Positions 1-8,629 of a stretch of DNA of 64,000 nucleotides are shown one piece after another; the first letter of the stretch is position 1; each line of letters begins with the position of its first letter. Source of the DNA: an uncultured Oscillibacter sp. (GTDB lineage: Bacteria > Bacillota > Clostridia > Oscillospirales > Oscillospiraceae); assembly GCF_910579365.1 (NCBI RefSeq), contig NZ_CAJTUX010000002.1, forward strand, positions 1 through 64,000, read 5' to 3'. The translations under genes were made by a program, and so were the position numbers. Below the pieces are notes generated by a model. The model ran no database searches. It saw nothing but the letters and a program-made list of their open reading frames with translations, and had not been told where the DNA came from.

Positions 1-837
1 GGCCACGGCCTTGGCCAGCAGGGTCTTGCCGGTGCCCGGGGGGCCCACCAGCAGCGCGCCCTTGGGCAGCTTCGCGCCGATCTCCGTGTACTTTCCGGGG
101 TTGTGGAGGAAGTCGATGATCTCCGTCAGGGATTCCTTGGCCTCGTCCTGGCCGGCCACGTCCTTGAAGGTGACGCCGGTGGACTTCTCCATATAAACCT
201 TGGCGTTGGATTTGCCCACGCCGCCGATGCCGCCGATGCCTCCCATGCCCTTTTTGGCCATCCAGCTCATGACCAGACTCATGACCAGAATGATGATGAA
301 GAAGGGGGCCAGATTCACCAGGAAGAGCAGGATGGGACTCATGGGGGGCTGGTAGTCCTGGTTGATGCGGATGCCCTCTCCCTCGCCGTGGCTGCCCGAC
401 TGCCGGTTCAGCTCCTGAATGTGCTCCACAATGGCGTCATAGGACTGGAGGCGGACGGTGAACAGCTCCAGGGAGGCGTGCTGCTCCTGCCCTAAGGCGT
501 TGGTGAAGGTGTAGGCGGAGGTTCCGTCCTCCAGGGTGGTTTTGGTGTATTCCCGCCCCTCCCCGTCCGTATAGACGTATCCGTCCACGGGGGTGATGAG
601 GAGGATGGACTCGCTGTTGTCAAAATCCACCCCGGCGACCTTGCCGAAGTCCAGCATATCCAAAAACTCGCTGTACTCCAGCTCGACGGAGCTGGCCTGA
701 CGGCCCATGCTGGTCATGTAGGTGGTGGCGTAGCTCACCAGCACCGCCAGCAGCACGGCCCAGCAGATCAGGTGGATAAAGCCCCGCCAGTTGTTTCCTT
801 TTTGATTGTTCGGTTTTTTGTTGTTGTTTTGGTCCAT
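1..837 (-). CDS. ftsH: ATP-dependent zinc metalloprotease FtsH, N-terminal part (runs off the left edge)
   Basis: Membrane-anchored AAA+ protease that degrades misfolded membrane proteins and short-lived regulators. The 279 visible codons show an Asn/Lys-rich start (MDQNNNKKPNN), a first membrane segment at about residues 19-41, an extracytoplasmic domain, a second membrane segment at about 195-220, a Gly-rich linker (MGGIGGIGGVGK), then the start of the AAA domain with VTFKDVAGQDEAK and Walker A GPPGTGKTLLAKAV. The zinc site (HEXGH) lies beyond the edge. The ATG at 835-837 is preceded by AAAGGAGC. A promoter lies at 911-939. Family assignment is secure; only completeness is unknown. Confidence 0.97.
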   Translation of the reverse strand, partial: MDQNNNKKPNNQKGNNWRGFIHLICWAVLLAVLVSYATTYMTSMGRQASSVELEYSEFLDMLDFGKVAGVDFDNSESILLITPVDGYVYTDGEGREYTKTTLEDGTSAYTFTNALGQEQHASLELFTVRLQSYDAIVEHIQELNRQSGSHGEGEGIRINQDYQPPMSPILLFLVNLAPFFIIILVMSLVMSWMAKKGMGGIGGIGGVGKSNAKVYMEKSTGVTFKDVAGQDEAKESLTEIIDFLHNPGKYTEIGAKLPKGALLVGPPGTGKTLLAKAVA

Positions 838-910
838 GTATGCAGTAGCTCCTTTCAGAGAGAAACGCGACGTCCCAGGCAGACCGTAAGAGTCGGCGAA
901 ATTATATGGC

Positions 911-939
911 AGTATATCACAGAACCCCAAAAGTCTCAA
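911..939 (-). promoter_or_regulatory. Probable ftsH promoter
   Basis: On the reverse strand TTGAGA (939-934) and TATACT (916-911) are separated by 17 bases, a good vegetative sigma-A match, about 75 bases before the ftsH start. Confidence 0.65.
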
Positions 940-1006
940 GGATGTTTCATGAAGTTTCTGTAAATTCAAGTATGGCCCCTTGCCGCCTCTGAAAATTCCT
1001 TCTTTA

Positions 1007-1036
1007 TTGTTGCCGCAACCTATGCTATACTATAAT
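1007..1036 (+). promoter_or_regulatory. Probable rlmB promoter
   Basis: TTGTTG (1007-1012) and TATAAT (1031-1036) with an 18-base spacer. It lies downstream of the possible in-frame start at 980 and so supports the ATG at 1073 as the real start. Confidence 0.6.
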
Positions 1037-1072
1037 GTATCGACAAAATTTTTCGCCGAAAGAGGAACGCCT

Positions 1073-1834
1073 ATGGATCACCGTGATTTCCCCGCCCCCG
1101 AGGCCGACGGCGTCATTGAGGGCCGCAACGCCGTCATTGAGGCCCTGCGGGCCGGGGCGGCTATCGACAAAATCTATCTCCAAAAGGGCGAGACGGACCG
1201 GACCCTGGGCCACATCGCCTCCAAGGCCCGGGCCGCCGGCGCCGTGGTGGTGGAGGCGGACAAACGGAAGCTGGACGCCATGAGCCGCACCCACGCCCAC
1301 CAGGGCGTCATCGCCCTGTCCTCCGTCCGGGAGTACGCCCATGTGGAGGACATTCTGCAAGCCGCGGCGGACAGGGGGGAGCCCCCTTTGCTGGTGGTGT
1401 GCGACGAACTCTCGGACCCTCACAACCTGGGGGCCGTCATCCGCACGGCGGAGTGCGCCGGGGCCCACGGCGTCGTCATCCCCAAGCGCCGCAGCGCGGG
1501 GCTTACGGCGGTGGTGGCCAAGACCTCCGCCGGGGCGGTGGCCCATGTGCCCGTGGCCCGGGTGGCCAACATCCCCACTCTTTTGCAGGATTTGAAGAAA
1601 GAGGGGGTCTGGGTCTTCGGCACGGCGGCGGACGGGGCCACCTCCCTCTATGACGCGGACCTGAAGGGCCCCGCCGCCATCGTCATCGGCAGCGAGGGCA
1701 GCGGCATGGGGCGCCTGGTCTCGGAAACCTGCGACTTTCTGGTCCGCATCCCCATGCGGGGAAAGCTGAACTCCCTGAACGCCTCCGCCGCCGCGGCTAT
1801 CCTGCTGTATGAGGCGGTGCGCCAGAGGCTGTAA
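1073..1834 (+). CDS. rlmB: 23S rRNA (guanosine 2'-O) methyltransferase RlmB / TrmH family
   Basis: SPOUT-class methyltransferase expected to 2'-O-methylate a guanosine in 23S rRNA (RlmB role) using SAM. The N-terminal substrate-binding domain (GVIEGRNAVIEALRAG, about residues 11-26) is followed by the knotted catalytic domain with LSDPHNLGAVIRTAECAG, the motif IVIGSEGSGM and the C-terminal IPMRGKLNSLNASAAAAI, the three signature motifs of the TrmH group. The length of 253 residues is normal. I start at 1073 (MDHRDFPAPEA), because AGAGG lies just upstream and the promoter lies between 1073 and the alternative start at 980. The exact rRNA target cannot be read from sequence. Confidence 0.9.
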   Translation: MDHRDFPAPEADGVIEGRNAVIEALRAGAAIDKIYLQKGETDRTLGHIASKARAAGAVVVEADKRKLDAMSRTHAHQGVIALSSVREYAHVEDILQAAADRGEPPLLVVCDELSDPHNLGAVIRTAECAGAHGVVIPKRRSAGLTAVVAKTSAGAVAHVPVARVANIPTLLQDLKKEGVWVFGTAADGATSLYDADLKGPAAIVIGSEGSGMGRLVSETCDFLVRIPMRGKLNSLNASAAAAILLYEAVRQRL

Positions 1835-1896
1835 CCAACTGTGAACCGGCGCTTCCGTCCGCCGCATTCCCATCGCCTTCCAAAGGAGGGAAGTCC

Positions 1897-4008
1897 ATGA
1901 CCTCAAAAGATGACCACAACATCCCCGCGCCCGCCTCCCCGGAGGAGGACTACTCCCTGGAGGACATTCTGGAGGAGTTCGGCGGCAGTCTGGAGCGGCA
2001 TCTTCTCCGCTCACTGGAGCCGCCTCCGGAGACGCTGGAGCCCCCCCGGGCGGAGGAGGCGGAGCCCGCCGCTCCGGCGGCGCAGCCGGAGGCACCGGCC
2101 AAACCGCCTCCCGCCCCGCCCCGGAAGCCCGCCCCGGTTCCGGACCCCATGCGGGCGGCGGAGGAGGCGGCCAAGGCGGAGGCGGAGCGTCTGAAAATCC
2201 CCCGGCCCCGGCCCATCTCCCTGGAGGACGTGGTGGGCAGCACCGTGGATGCCGTGATGGAGGAGGCCAAAGAGCCCCTTCTGCCGTCTCCCCGCCGGGG
2301 CCTGTTTTCCCGCCGGCCGGCGGAGGAGACGGAGCCCCTTCCTCCCCCGCCGGAGCCGGAACCGGAGCCCGACCCGGAGCCCATCGGCCCGGAACCCTCG
2401 CTGTGGGAGGCGGCCCACGACGCCCGGCGGCTCTACATGGCCCGGAGGCACAGTCTCCTCCTGCCCCTGCTGACGGCCCTGCCTCCCACCCTGGCCCTGT
2501 TTTTGGAGCGCTATCAGGTGAAAGTGCCCTGCTGGTCCGGGGACCCGGGCCTCCGGTGCGCCGTCATGCTGGTCTGCCTGGGGCTGACGGCGGCGCTGTG
2601 CCGGCACGTGTTTGTCAAGGGCGTTTGGATGCTTCTCCACCGGCGCTGCGTCAGCGAGCTGCTGGTCTCCCTCTCCGTTCTGGCGGCGGCGGCGGACTGC
2701 GCCCTCCGCCTTCTCACAAAGGAATACGGCGGCGCCATGCCCTATGCCGCCGTCAGCTGCCTCAGCCTGGTGTTCGCCCAGTGGGGCGTCCGCCGGGAGA
2801 GCAAGGGGAACTACGACATGCTCCGGGCCGCCGCTCTGGACGAAGACCCCCCGTATTTGGTCACCAACACCCCCCAGGGGGCCTGCAAGCAGCGGGGGTC
2901 CGTTCCCGGCTTCTTCACCACCGCCGCCCGGAGCGATGTGTCCACCCTTTGGCAGACGGCGCTGCTGCCGGTGTTTTTGGCGGCGTCCCTGGTCTTCGCG
3001 GGGCTCAGCTCTCTGGGCCAGGGCCGCAGCGGCGATTTTCTTCTGAACCTCTCCGCCATCCTCCCGGCGGCGGCCACCTTCTCCCTGCCCCTTTGCTGGG
3101 CGCTGCCCTGGTCCAAGCTGTCGGAGCATCTCCAGCGAACGGGCTGCGCCGTGGCGGGCTGGTCCGGGGCCCAGAAGATCAGCTCCCAGAGGCGGATGAT
3201 CGTCACCGACACGGACCTCTTTCCCCCCGGCGCCATCCAGCTCAACGGCCGGAAGCTCTTCGGCGAGGAGTCGGAGGTGGCGGTCTCCCTGGCGGCCTCC
3301 ATGGCCAGGGCCGCCGGGTCCGGACTGGAGCGGCTGTTCAACAGCCTTATCCGCAGCGAGGGGGGATGCTATGAAACGGTGGACGATTTCAGCTTTTACG
3401 AGGAGGGGGGCTACTCCGGGACCATCCGGGGCGAGTCCGTGCTGATGGGCAGTGCCTCCTTTATGCGGAAGATGAATATCCGCCTGCCGGGGGACCTGAA
3501 CCTCCGCACCGGCGTCTTTCTGGCGGTGGACCGGCATTTGACCGCCGTCTTCGCCGTGAAGTACAACCCGGCGGAAAACGTGGACTATGCCCTGCGGATG
3601 ATGCAGCGCAGCCGCATCCAGCCCATTCTGGCCTCCCGGGACCCCAACATCACCCCCGCCCTCATCCGGCGGAAATTCAGCAAGACGATCCACCTGGAAT
3701 ACCCGGACCTCTCGGAGCGCATCGCCCTCAGCGAGGCGGAGAAGGACCGGGACCTGCCCCGGGCCCTGCTGTTCCGGGAGGGGCTTTTGCCCTACGCGGA
3801 GACCGTGGCGGGCAGCCTCCGGCTGTGCAAGGCGGTCCGCCGGGCGGCGGCGTTGTCCCTGCTGGGGGGCTGGGCGGGAACCCTGCTCACCTTTTACCTC
3901 ACGTCCCTGGGGGCCTATGACCTGCTCAACCCCCTGGCGCTGGAGCTGTTTCTGCTCCTGTGGACCCTGCCGGTCCTCCTGATGGCGGACTGGACGGGGC
4001 GGTATTAA
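1897..4008 (+). CDS. P-type ATPase-like membrane protein lacking the canonical catalytic motifs
   Basis: A 703-residue protein with a Pro/Glu/Ala-rich cytoplasmic N-terminus (about 1-180) and about six membrane segments at 187-203, 220-245, 252-273, 280-296, 352-373 and 380-405, then a soluble region and two more segments near 645-668 and 680-697. The order matches heavy-metal P-type ATPases: SLPLCWALPWSKL (396-408) sits where the CPC/ATP loop would be, VTDTDLFPPG (436-445) where DKTGTLT would be, GGYSGTIRGESVLMGSASFM (504-523) matches the nucleotide-domain segment GxGVxGxxxGxxVxxGxxxF, and ILASRDPNITP (577-587) sits at the TGDN position. Key catalytic residues are absent, so transport by phosphorylation is unlikely. 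AAAGGAGG precedes the start. Function unknown; a scaffold or sensor role is speculation. Confidence 0.7.
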   Translation: MTSKDDHNIPAPASPEEDYSLEDILEEFGGSLERHLLRSLEPPPETLEPPRAEEAEPAAPAAQPEAPAKPPPAPPRKPAPVPDPMRAAEEAAKAEAERLKIPRPRPISLEDVVGSTVDAVMEEAKEPLLPSPRRGLFSRRPAEETEPLPPPPEPEPEPDPEPIGPEPSLWEAAHDARRLYMARRHSLLLPLLTALPPTLALFLERYQVKVPCWSGDPGLRCAVMLVCLGLTAALCRHVFVKGVWMLLHRRCVSELLVSLSVLAAAADCALRLLTKEYGGAMPYAAVSCLSLVFAQWGVRRESKGNYDMLRAAALDEDPPYLVTNTPQGACKQRGSVPGFFTTAARSDVSTLWQTALLPVFLAASLVFAGLSSLGQGRSGDFLLNLSAILPAAATFSLPLCWALPWSKLSEHLQRTGCAVAGWSGAQKISSQRRMIVTDTDLFPPGAIQLNGRKLFGEESEVAVSLAASMARAAGSGLERLFNSLIRSEGGCYETVDDFSFYEEGGYSGTIRGESVLMGSASFMRKMNIRLPGDLNLRTGVFLAVDRHLTAVFAVKYNPAENVDYALRMMQRSRIQPILASRDPNITPALIRRKFSKTIHLEYPDLSERIALSEAEKDRDLPRALLFREGLLPYAETVAGSLRLCKAVRRAAALSLLGGWAGTLLTFYLTSLGAYDLLNPLALELFLLLWTLPVLLMADWTGRY

Positions 4009-4145
4009 GAACCTGTATTCACAACCGTTAGACGCCGCCTGGGCGGTCTTTTGCAATCCGTCAGGATTGCTGCGGAAAATCTCCTTGTCTGGCAGGAAAA
4101 ATCCTCGCCCATCCGGCATCCCCCGGTTATGAATACAGGTTCTAA
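4006..4145. repeat. Short palindromic insertion (MITE-like) at the stop codon of the P-type ATPase-like gene
   Basis: Terminal inverted repeats GAACCTGTATTCACAACCG (4009-4027) and, reverse-complemented, GAACCTGTATTCATAACCG (4124-4142) differ at one base and are flanked by TAA on both sides (4006-4008 and 4143-4145), as expected of a 3-base target duplication. The left TAA is the stop codon of the preceding gene. The 115-base body has small internal hairpins and no reading frame. No transposase is nearby. Confidence 0.7.
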
Positions 4146-4150
4146 GAAAG

Positions 4151-4185
4151 AAGTCCCGTGCCGGCGCTGTACCGGCACGGGACTT
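4151..4185. terminator. Rho-independent terminator between glnN and the upstream gene
   Basis: Perfect 14-base stem AAGTCCCGTGCCGG / CCGGCACGGGACTT (4151-4164 with 4172-4185) and a 7-base loop, 22 bases after the glnN stop. T-rich sequence on both sides suggests it works in both directions. Confidence 0.8.
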
Positions 4186-4206
4186 TGTTTTGGTTTGAAC
4201 GCGCCG

Positions 4207-6294
4207 TCAGACGGAGAACAGAAGCTCCGAGTACACCGGCATGGGCCAGTACTCCGAGGCGGTGAGAACCTCCAGAGAGTCGACGAAGACGCGGGCGTCG
4301 TTCATGTCGGGAATCAGGGTGTCGTGGCAGTAGCGCATGGCCTCCTCCGGCCCGGCGGGCATATCCTCCAGGTCCGAGGCCAGGACACGGCATGCCTCCA
4401 TCAGGTTGTCCGTGATTTCGGAAATCCCCTTGGCCGTGTTGATCTCGTAGGCGCAGGGGAGGCCCAGGCCCTTCTTGCGCTCCGCCCGGCCGCAGAGGTC
4501 GGCGGCGTACTTGGAGACGGCGGGAAGAATCTCGTGGCGGATCATGTCGATCATGGTGCTGGCCTCAATGGAGAGGACGGTCCGGTAGTTTTCCACATGA
4601 ATCTCATACCGGGCCCGGACCTCCGCCTCCGTATAGATGCCGTGCTTGACGAAGAGATCGATGTTCTTTTGCTGAATGTAGGCGGGCAGGGCGTCGGCGG
4701 TGGACTGGAGGTTGCTGAGCCCCCGGCGCTCCGCCTCGGCGATCCAGTTGCCGTCATAGCCGTTGCCGTTGAAGATGATGCGCTGGTGCTCCGTGAACAC
4801 CCGGCGGATCAGCTTCTGAAGGTCCCCCTGGAAGTCGGCGGAGGGCTCCAGCTCGTCGGCGAACTGCTTGAGCTCCTCGGCCATGATGGTGTTCAGGGCG
4901 ATGTTGGGCCCGGAGATGGACTGGGAGGAGCCCAGCATCCGGAACTCGAACTTGTTCCCCGTGAAGGCCATGGGAGAGGTGCGGTTGCGGTCCGTGGTGT
5001 CCTGCCGGATGGCGGGCAGCACGTCCACGCCGATCTGCAGCGTTTTCTTGCTGGTATCCGTGTACTCGGTCCCATGGATGATGGACTCCACCACGGCGTT
5101 GAGCTCGTCGCCCAGGAAGATGGAGAGGACGGCGGGCGGAGCCTCCTGAGCGCCCAGGCGGTGGTCGTTTCCGGCGGTGGCCACGGTGGTGCGGAGGAAG
5201 TCCTGGTAATCGTCCACGCCCTTGACGAAGGCCGCCAGGAAGAGGAGGAACCGGGCGTTCTGGCTGGGGGTGGAGCCGGGGCGGAAGAGGTTCCTCCCCG
5301 TGTCGGTGGAGAGGGACCAGTTGTCGTGCTTGCCGGAGCCGTTCACCCCGGCGAAGGGCTTCTCATGGAGGAGGCACACCAGCCCGTGCCGGTCCGCCAC
5401 CTTCTTCATGACCTCCATCACCAGCTGGTTCTGGTCGCAGGCGGTGTTGGCGTCGGTGTAGACGGGGGCCATCTCGTGCTGGGAGGGGGCCACCTCGTTG
5501 TGCTTGGTCTTGGAGGGGACGCCCAGGGACCAGAGGGTCTCGTCCAGGTCCTTCATATAGGCGGCGACCCGGGGCTTGATGGCGCCAAAATAGTGGTCCT
5601 CCAGCTCCTGGCCCCGGGGGGGCTTGGCGCCGAAGAGGGTCCGCCCCGTCATGCGCAGGTCCTTGCGTTGGTTGAAAAGCTGCTTGTCAATGAGGAAGTA
5701 CTCCTGCTCCGGGCCCACCTGGGCGAGGACCTTGCGGCTCTCGGTGTCGCCGAAGAGGCGGAGGATGCGGATGGCCTGGCGGCTGACCTCCTCAATGGAG
5801 CGGAGGAGGGGCGTCTTCTTGTCCAGGGCGTGGCCGGAATAGGAGCAGAAGATGGTGGGGATGCAGAGGGAGCCCTCCTTCAAAAAGGCGAAGGAGGTGG
5901 GGTCCCAGGCGGTGTAGCCCCGGGCCTCGAAGGTGGCGCGGAGGCCGCCGGAGGGGAAGGAGGAGGCGTCCGGCTCGCCCCGGACCAGCTCCCTGCCGGA
6001 AAACTCCATCATGATCCGGCCGCCGCCGGTGGGGTTGATGAAGCTGTCGTGCTTCTCGGCGGTGACGCCGGTCATGGGCTGGAACCAGTGGGTGAAGTGG
6101 GTGGCCCCCCGCTCCACGGCCCACTGCTTCATGGCCTCGGCGATCTCGTTGGCGGTGGAGATGTCCAGAGGGGCGCCCTCGGTGACACAGGTCTTCCAGG
6201 CGCCGTAAGACGCGGGGGAGAGGCGGTCCTTCATGGTCTCCTCGTTGAAGACTCGGCTTCCGAAGAGCTCGGGGAGCTGTAAGGTGGTACTCAT
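4207..6294 (-). CDS. glnN: Type III glutamine synthetase (GlnN)
   Basis: ATP-dependent ligation of ammonia to glutamate. At 695 residues it is the length of the dodecameric type III enzyme, far longer than GlnA. Diagnostic segments are FTHWFQPMTGVTAEKHDSF (about residues 63-81), the glutamate-site region MEFSGRELVRGEPDASSFPS, GPEQEYFLID, the metal/nucleotide segment NEVAPSQHEMAPVY, and GVNGSGKHDNWS. The ATG at 6292-6294 has AGGAGGAA 8 bases upstream. It lies just downstream of asnB on the same strand, so glutamine made here can serve as amide donor for asparagine. The 96-base gap to asnB is AT-rich and may hold its own promoter; I see no clean -35/-10 pair. Confidence 0.96.
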   Translation of the reverse strand: MSTTLQLPELFGSRVFNEETMKDRLSPASYGAWKTCVTEGAPLDISTANEIAEAMKQWAVERGATHFTHWFQPMTGVTAEKHDSFINPTGGGRIMMEFSGRELVRGEPDASSFPSGGLRATFEARGYTAWDPTSFAFLKEGSLCIPTIFCSYSGHALDKKTPLLRSIEEVSRQAIRILRLFGDTESRKVLAQVGPEQEYFLIDKQLFNQRKDLRMTGRTLFGAKPPRGQELEDHYFGAIKPRVAAYMKDLDETLWSLGVPSKTKHNEVAPSQHEMAPVYTDANTACDQNQLVMEVMKKVADRHGLVCLLHEKPFAGVNGSGKHDNWSLSTDTGRNLFRPGSTPSQNARFLLFLAAFVKGVDDYQDFLRTTVATAGNDHRLGAQEAPPAVLSIFLGDELNAVVESIIHGTEYTDTSKKTLQIGVDVLPAIRQDTTDRNRTSPMAFTGNKFEFRMLGSSQSISGPNIALNTIMAEELKQFADELEPSADFQGDLQKLIRRVFTEHQRIIFNGNGYDGNWIAEAERRGLSNLQSTADALPAYIQQKNIDLFVKHGIYTEAEVRARYEIHVENYRTVLSIEASTMIDMIRHEILPAVSKYAADLCGRAERKKGLGLPCAYEINTAKGISEITDNLMEACRVLASDLEDMPAGPEEAMRYCHDTLIPDMNDARVFVDSLEVLTASEYWPMPVYSELLFSV

Positions 6295-6390
6295 ATCATG
6301 TTCCTCCTAAATTTCTGAGTATTATGTTAGCATAAAATTGCCCAAACACAATTGGTAATACTTCTAAACTTCGGGGCCTCCCGGGGCCCG

Positions 6391-7977
6391 TCATTGTCCG
6401 CTGGCGCCGTAGTTGCGCAGGACCCGGGCGGAGGGATCGTCCACATCGCAGCCCTCCCAGGACTTGTTGGGCATCCAGAAGTCCCGGATCATGGCCGCCT
6501 GGCCGGGGTAGTGCTTTTCGAAAATCTCCCGGTACAGCAGACTTTCCTTGGTGAAGGGAAGGGCGTGATAGCCGTACTGACGCCGCCGGGCTTCAAACTC
6601 CGCGTCCGTGTATTTCTGCCGGGCATATTCTTTCAGGTCGTCCACCATGGAGTGGCCCACGGCGTCGGAGAAGGCGGCCTTCTGCCGCCAGAGGATGCCG
6701 TCGGGGAGGAGGCGGTCCCTCTCAAAGGCGTGACGGAGGAGGTATTTTCCCATGCCGTAGGTGTTCCGCTTCATCTCGGGGTCCAGGGACATGACGTATT
6801 TCACGAAGTCCAGGTCCCCAAAGGGAACCCGGGCCTCCAGGGAGTTGACGGAGATGCAGCGGTCCGCCCGGAGCACGTCGTACATATGGAGCTCGTCTAC
6901 CCGCTTCTTTGCCTCCTTCTGGAACTCCTCGCCGCTGGGGGCGAAGTCGGTGTACTTGTAGCCAAAGAGCTCGTCGGAAATCTCCCCGGTCAGCAGCACC
7001 CGGAGATCCGTCCGCTCATGGATGGCCTTGCAGCAAAGATACATGCCCATGCTGGCCCGGATGGTGGTGATGTCCCAGGTGCCAAGCAGCGCGATGAGGC
7101 TGTCCAGGGTGGCCAGGACCTCCTCCCGGGTCATATAGACCTCCGTGTGGTCCGCGCCGATGTAGTCCGCCGCCTCCCGGGCGTATTTGAGATCGATGGC
7201 GTCCTTGTCCATGCCGATGGCGAAGGTGCGGATGTTCTTACCCAGCACGACGGAGCTGATGGCGCAGACCAGACTGGAGTCCAGCCCGCCGGAGAGGAGG
7301 AAGCCCAGGGGCGCGTCGGCGTCCAGGCGCTTATCCACGGCGGCGATGAGCTTGCCGCGAATCTTTTTGCAGGCGGTCTCCAGATCGTCGCGGCAGTACG
7401 CGTCCACGGAGGTCAGGTCGGCGTAGCGGACGAAGCGCCCTCCGGCGTAGTAGTGTCCCGGCGGGAAGGGTCGGATTTCCCGGCACAGGCCCACCAGGTT
7501 TTTCGCCTCGCTGGCGAAGACCATGCCGCCCGCCCGGTCCGTGCCGTAGTACAGGGGACGGATGCCGATGGGGTCCCGGGCGGCGATGAGGGAGTCCGTT
7601 TTCCCGTCGTAGAGGACGAGGGCGAACTCCGCGTCCAGCCGGGAGAACATCTCCAGCCCATACTCCTGGTAGAGGGGCAGCAGAATCTCGCAGTCGCTGC
7701 CGCTTTGAAAGACGTAGCCCTTCTCCCGAAGCTGGCGCTTGAGGGGGCGGAAGCCGTAGATCTCCCCGTTGCACACCAGAGAGTTCTCCCCCAGATGGAA
7801 GGGCTGCATGCCCTCCGGGGTCAGCCCCATGATGGCCAGCCGGTGGAAGCAGAGCCAGCCGGAGGGGGTCTCCGCAATGCGGGACATGTCCGGCCCCCGG
7901 GAGATGGTGCGGTCAAAGAAAGGCTGAAGCTCCTCCTTCGTGACCTCTTTTTTCTCAAAACCCATAATCGAACACAT
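6391..7977 (-). CDS. asnB: Asparagine synthase (glutamine-hydrolysing), AsnB type
   Basis: Two-domain amidotransferase: an N-terminal Ntn glutaminase with the nucleophile Cys2 (MCSIMGF), FHRLAIMG and NGEIYGF, and a C-terminal ATP-dependent synthetase with the PP-loop LLSGGLDSSL (about residues 231-240) and LLTGEISDELFGYKY. It makes asparagine and AMP from aspartate, glutamine and ATP. The start is fixed at 7977, because Cys must follow the initiator Met and AGGAGGTGC lies immediately upstream; a longer in-frame extension to 8070 would read through the T-box terminator. Length 528 residues, normal. A T-box with an Asn specifier lies upstream, which independently supports the assignment. Confidence 0.97.
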   Translation of the reverse strand: MCSIMGFEKKEVTKEELQPFFDRTISRGPDMSRIAETPSGWLCFHRLAIMGLTPEGMQPFHLGENSLVCNGEIYGFRPLKRQLREKGYVFQSGSDCEILLPLYQEYGLEMFSRLDAEFALVLYDGKTDSLIAARDPIGIRPLYYGTDRAGGMVFASEAKNLVGLCREIRPFPPGHYYAGGRFVRYADLTSVDAYCRDDLETACKKIRGKLIAAVDKRLDADAPLGFLLSGGLDSSLVCAISSVVLGKNIRTFAIGMDKDAIDLKYAREAADYIGADHTEVYMTREEVLATLDSLIALLGTWDITTIRASMGMYLCCKAIHERTDLRVLLTGEISDELFGYKYTDFAPSGEEFQKEAKKRVDELHMYDVLRADRCISVNSLEARVPFGDLDFVKYVMSLDPEMKRNTYGMGKYLLRHAFERDRLLPDGILWRQKAAFSDAVGHSMVDDLKEYARQKYTDAEFEARRRQYGYHALPFTKESLLYREIFEKHYPGQAAMIRDFWMPNKSWEGCDVDDPSARVLRNYGASGQ

Positions 7978-8010
7978 AAAAGCACCTCCTGATTTCATCC
8001 CGTCCGGGAA

Positions 8011-8305
8011 AATAAAAACGCAGCTATCTCCTAATATTTTAGGACGAATAGCTGCTATCCGCGGTGCCACCTAATTTACCTTCCCCAGGGGGAACGGTCA
8101 CCTTCAAGGCTCCAACAAGCCCGTGTGAGGTAACGATCACAACTCGCCGCGCCTACTGCCGGAGGGACCCGGGTTCAGCTTAGGGCTCCGGAGTGTTCTT
8201 CGCGCAGGTTCTTTGTGCGGGGTTTGCACTGTCTCCCGCTCACTGGGACGGAACGCCTGCGGTACTTTTCTCCATCAACGCCGTTTTCTGTATCGCTTTG
8301 TTGTG
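8011..8305 (-). promoter_or_regulatory. T-box riboswitch, specifier AAC (Asn), controlling asnB
   Basis: Read on the reverse strand, the leader carries the T-box sequence AGGTGGCACCGCGG (8072-8059), followed by a terminator GCAGCTAT...ATAGCTGC (8055-8020) and a T-run (8018-8011). Upstream is a stem I with AAAGTA (loop E) and paired GGAG/CTCC and GCAGG/CCTGC segments. Between the 3' strands of these lies GCGAAGAACAC with AAC at 8197-8195 in the specifier position. AAC is an asparagine codon, so uncharged tRNA-Asn should induce asnB. Confidence 0.93.
8020..8055 (-). terminator. T-box regulated terminator of asnB
   Basis: Stem GCAGCTAT / ATAGCTGC extended internally by CCTAA/TTAGG and followed by TTTTTATT on the reverse strand; competes with the antiterminator containing the T-box. 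Confidence 0.85.
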
Positions 8306-8311
8306 TTGAAG

Positions 8312-8339
8312 TTTACACCGTAAAAGGGCCCGCTGTCAA
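8312..8339 (-). promoter_or_regulatory. Promoter of the asnB T-box transcript
   Basis: TTGACA (8339-8334) with TGTAAA (8317-8312) after 16 bases on the reverse strand, just ahead of stem I. Confidence 0.55.
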
Positions 8340-8502
8340 TGGAGGAAGTGACAAAATCCAAGGGTCCGTGAGATCATATTTCTACATAGATGTATGATGT
8401 CTTCTCTGTGAGGACAAAATACGCGTCGTCTGACCGCGTGGACATTGGTCCAGGTGCCGCGCGGGTTTGTATTCTGATGGCAGCCGTGCGCGCATCCGGA
8501 CG

Positions 8503-8538
8503 AAAAAAGGAGCGGCGCCGCCTGCGCGGTCCCGCTCC
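8503..8538 (-). terminator. Terminator of the patatin-like gene
   Basis: On the reverse strand GGAGCGG...CCGCTCC (8538-8532 with 8515-8509) is followed by TTTTTT (8508-8503). The rest of 8340-8629 shows no gene. Confidence 0.8.
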
Positions 8539-8629
8539 CTTTCGCGTTTGAACGCCCTGTTTTTCTGCTTCAAGCCGCTTTTGGCGCGGCCCTGCGGCCT
8601 GGGACGCGTTGCCCCGGCCAGGGAATTCC

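Noticed and set aside
2011..6282. Very long open frames opposite the P-type ATPase-like gene and glnN
   Set aside because: They mirror well-supported genes, lack ribosome binding sites and encode low-complexity Gly/Arg/Pro/His-rich sequence, as expected from antisense frames in GC-rich DNA.
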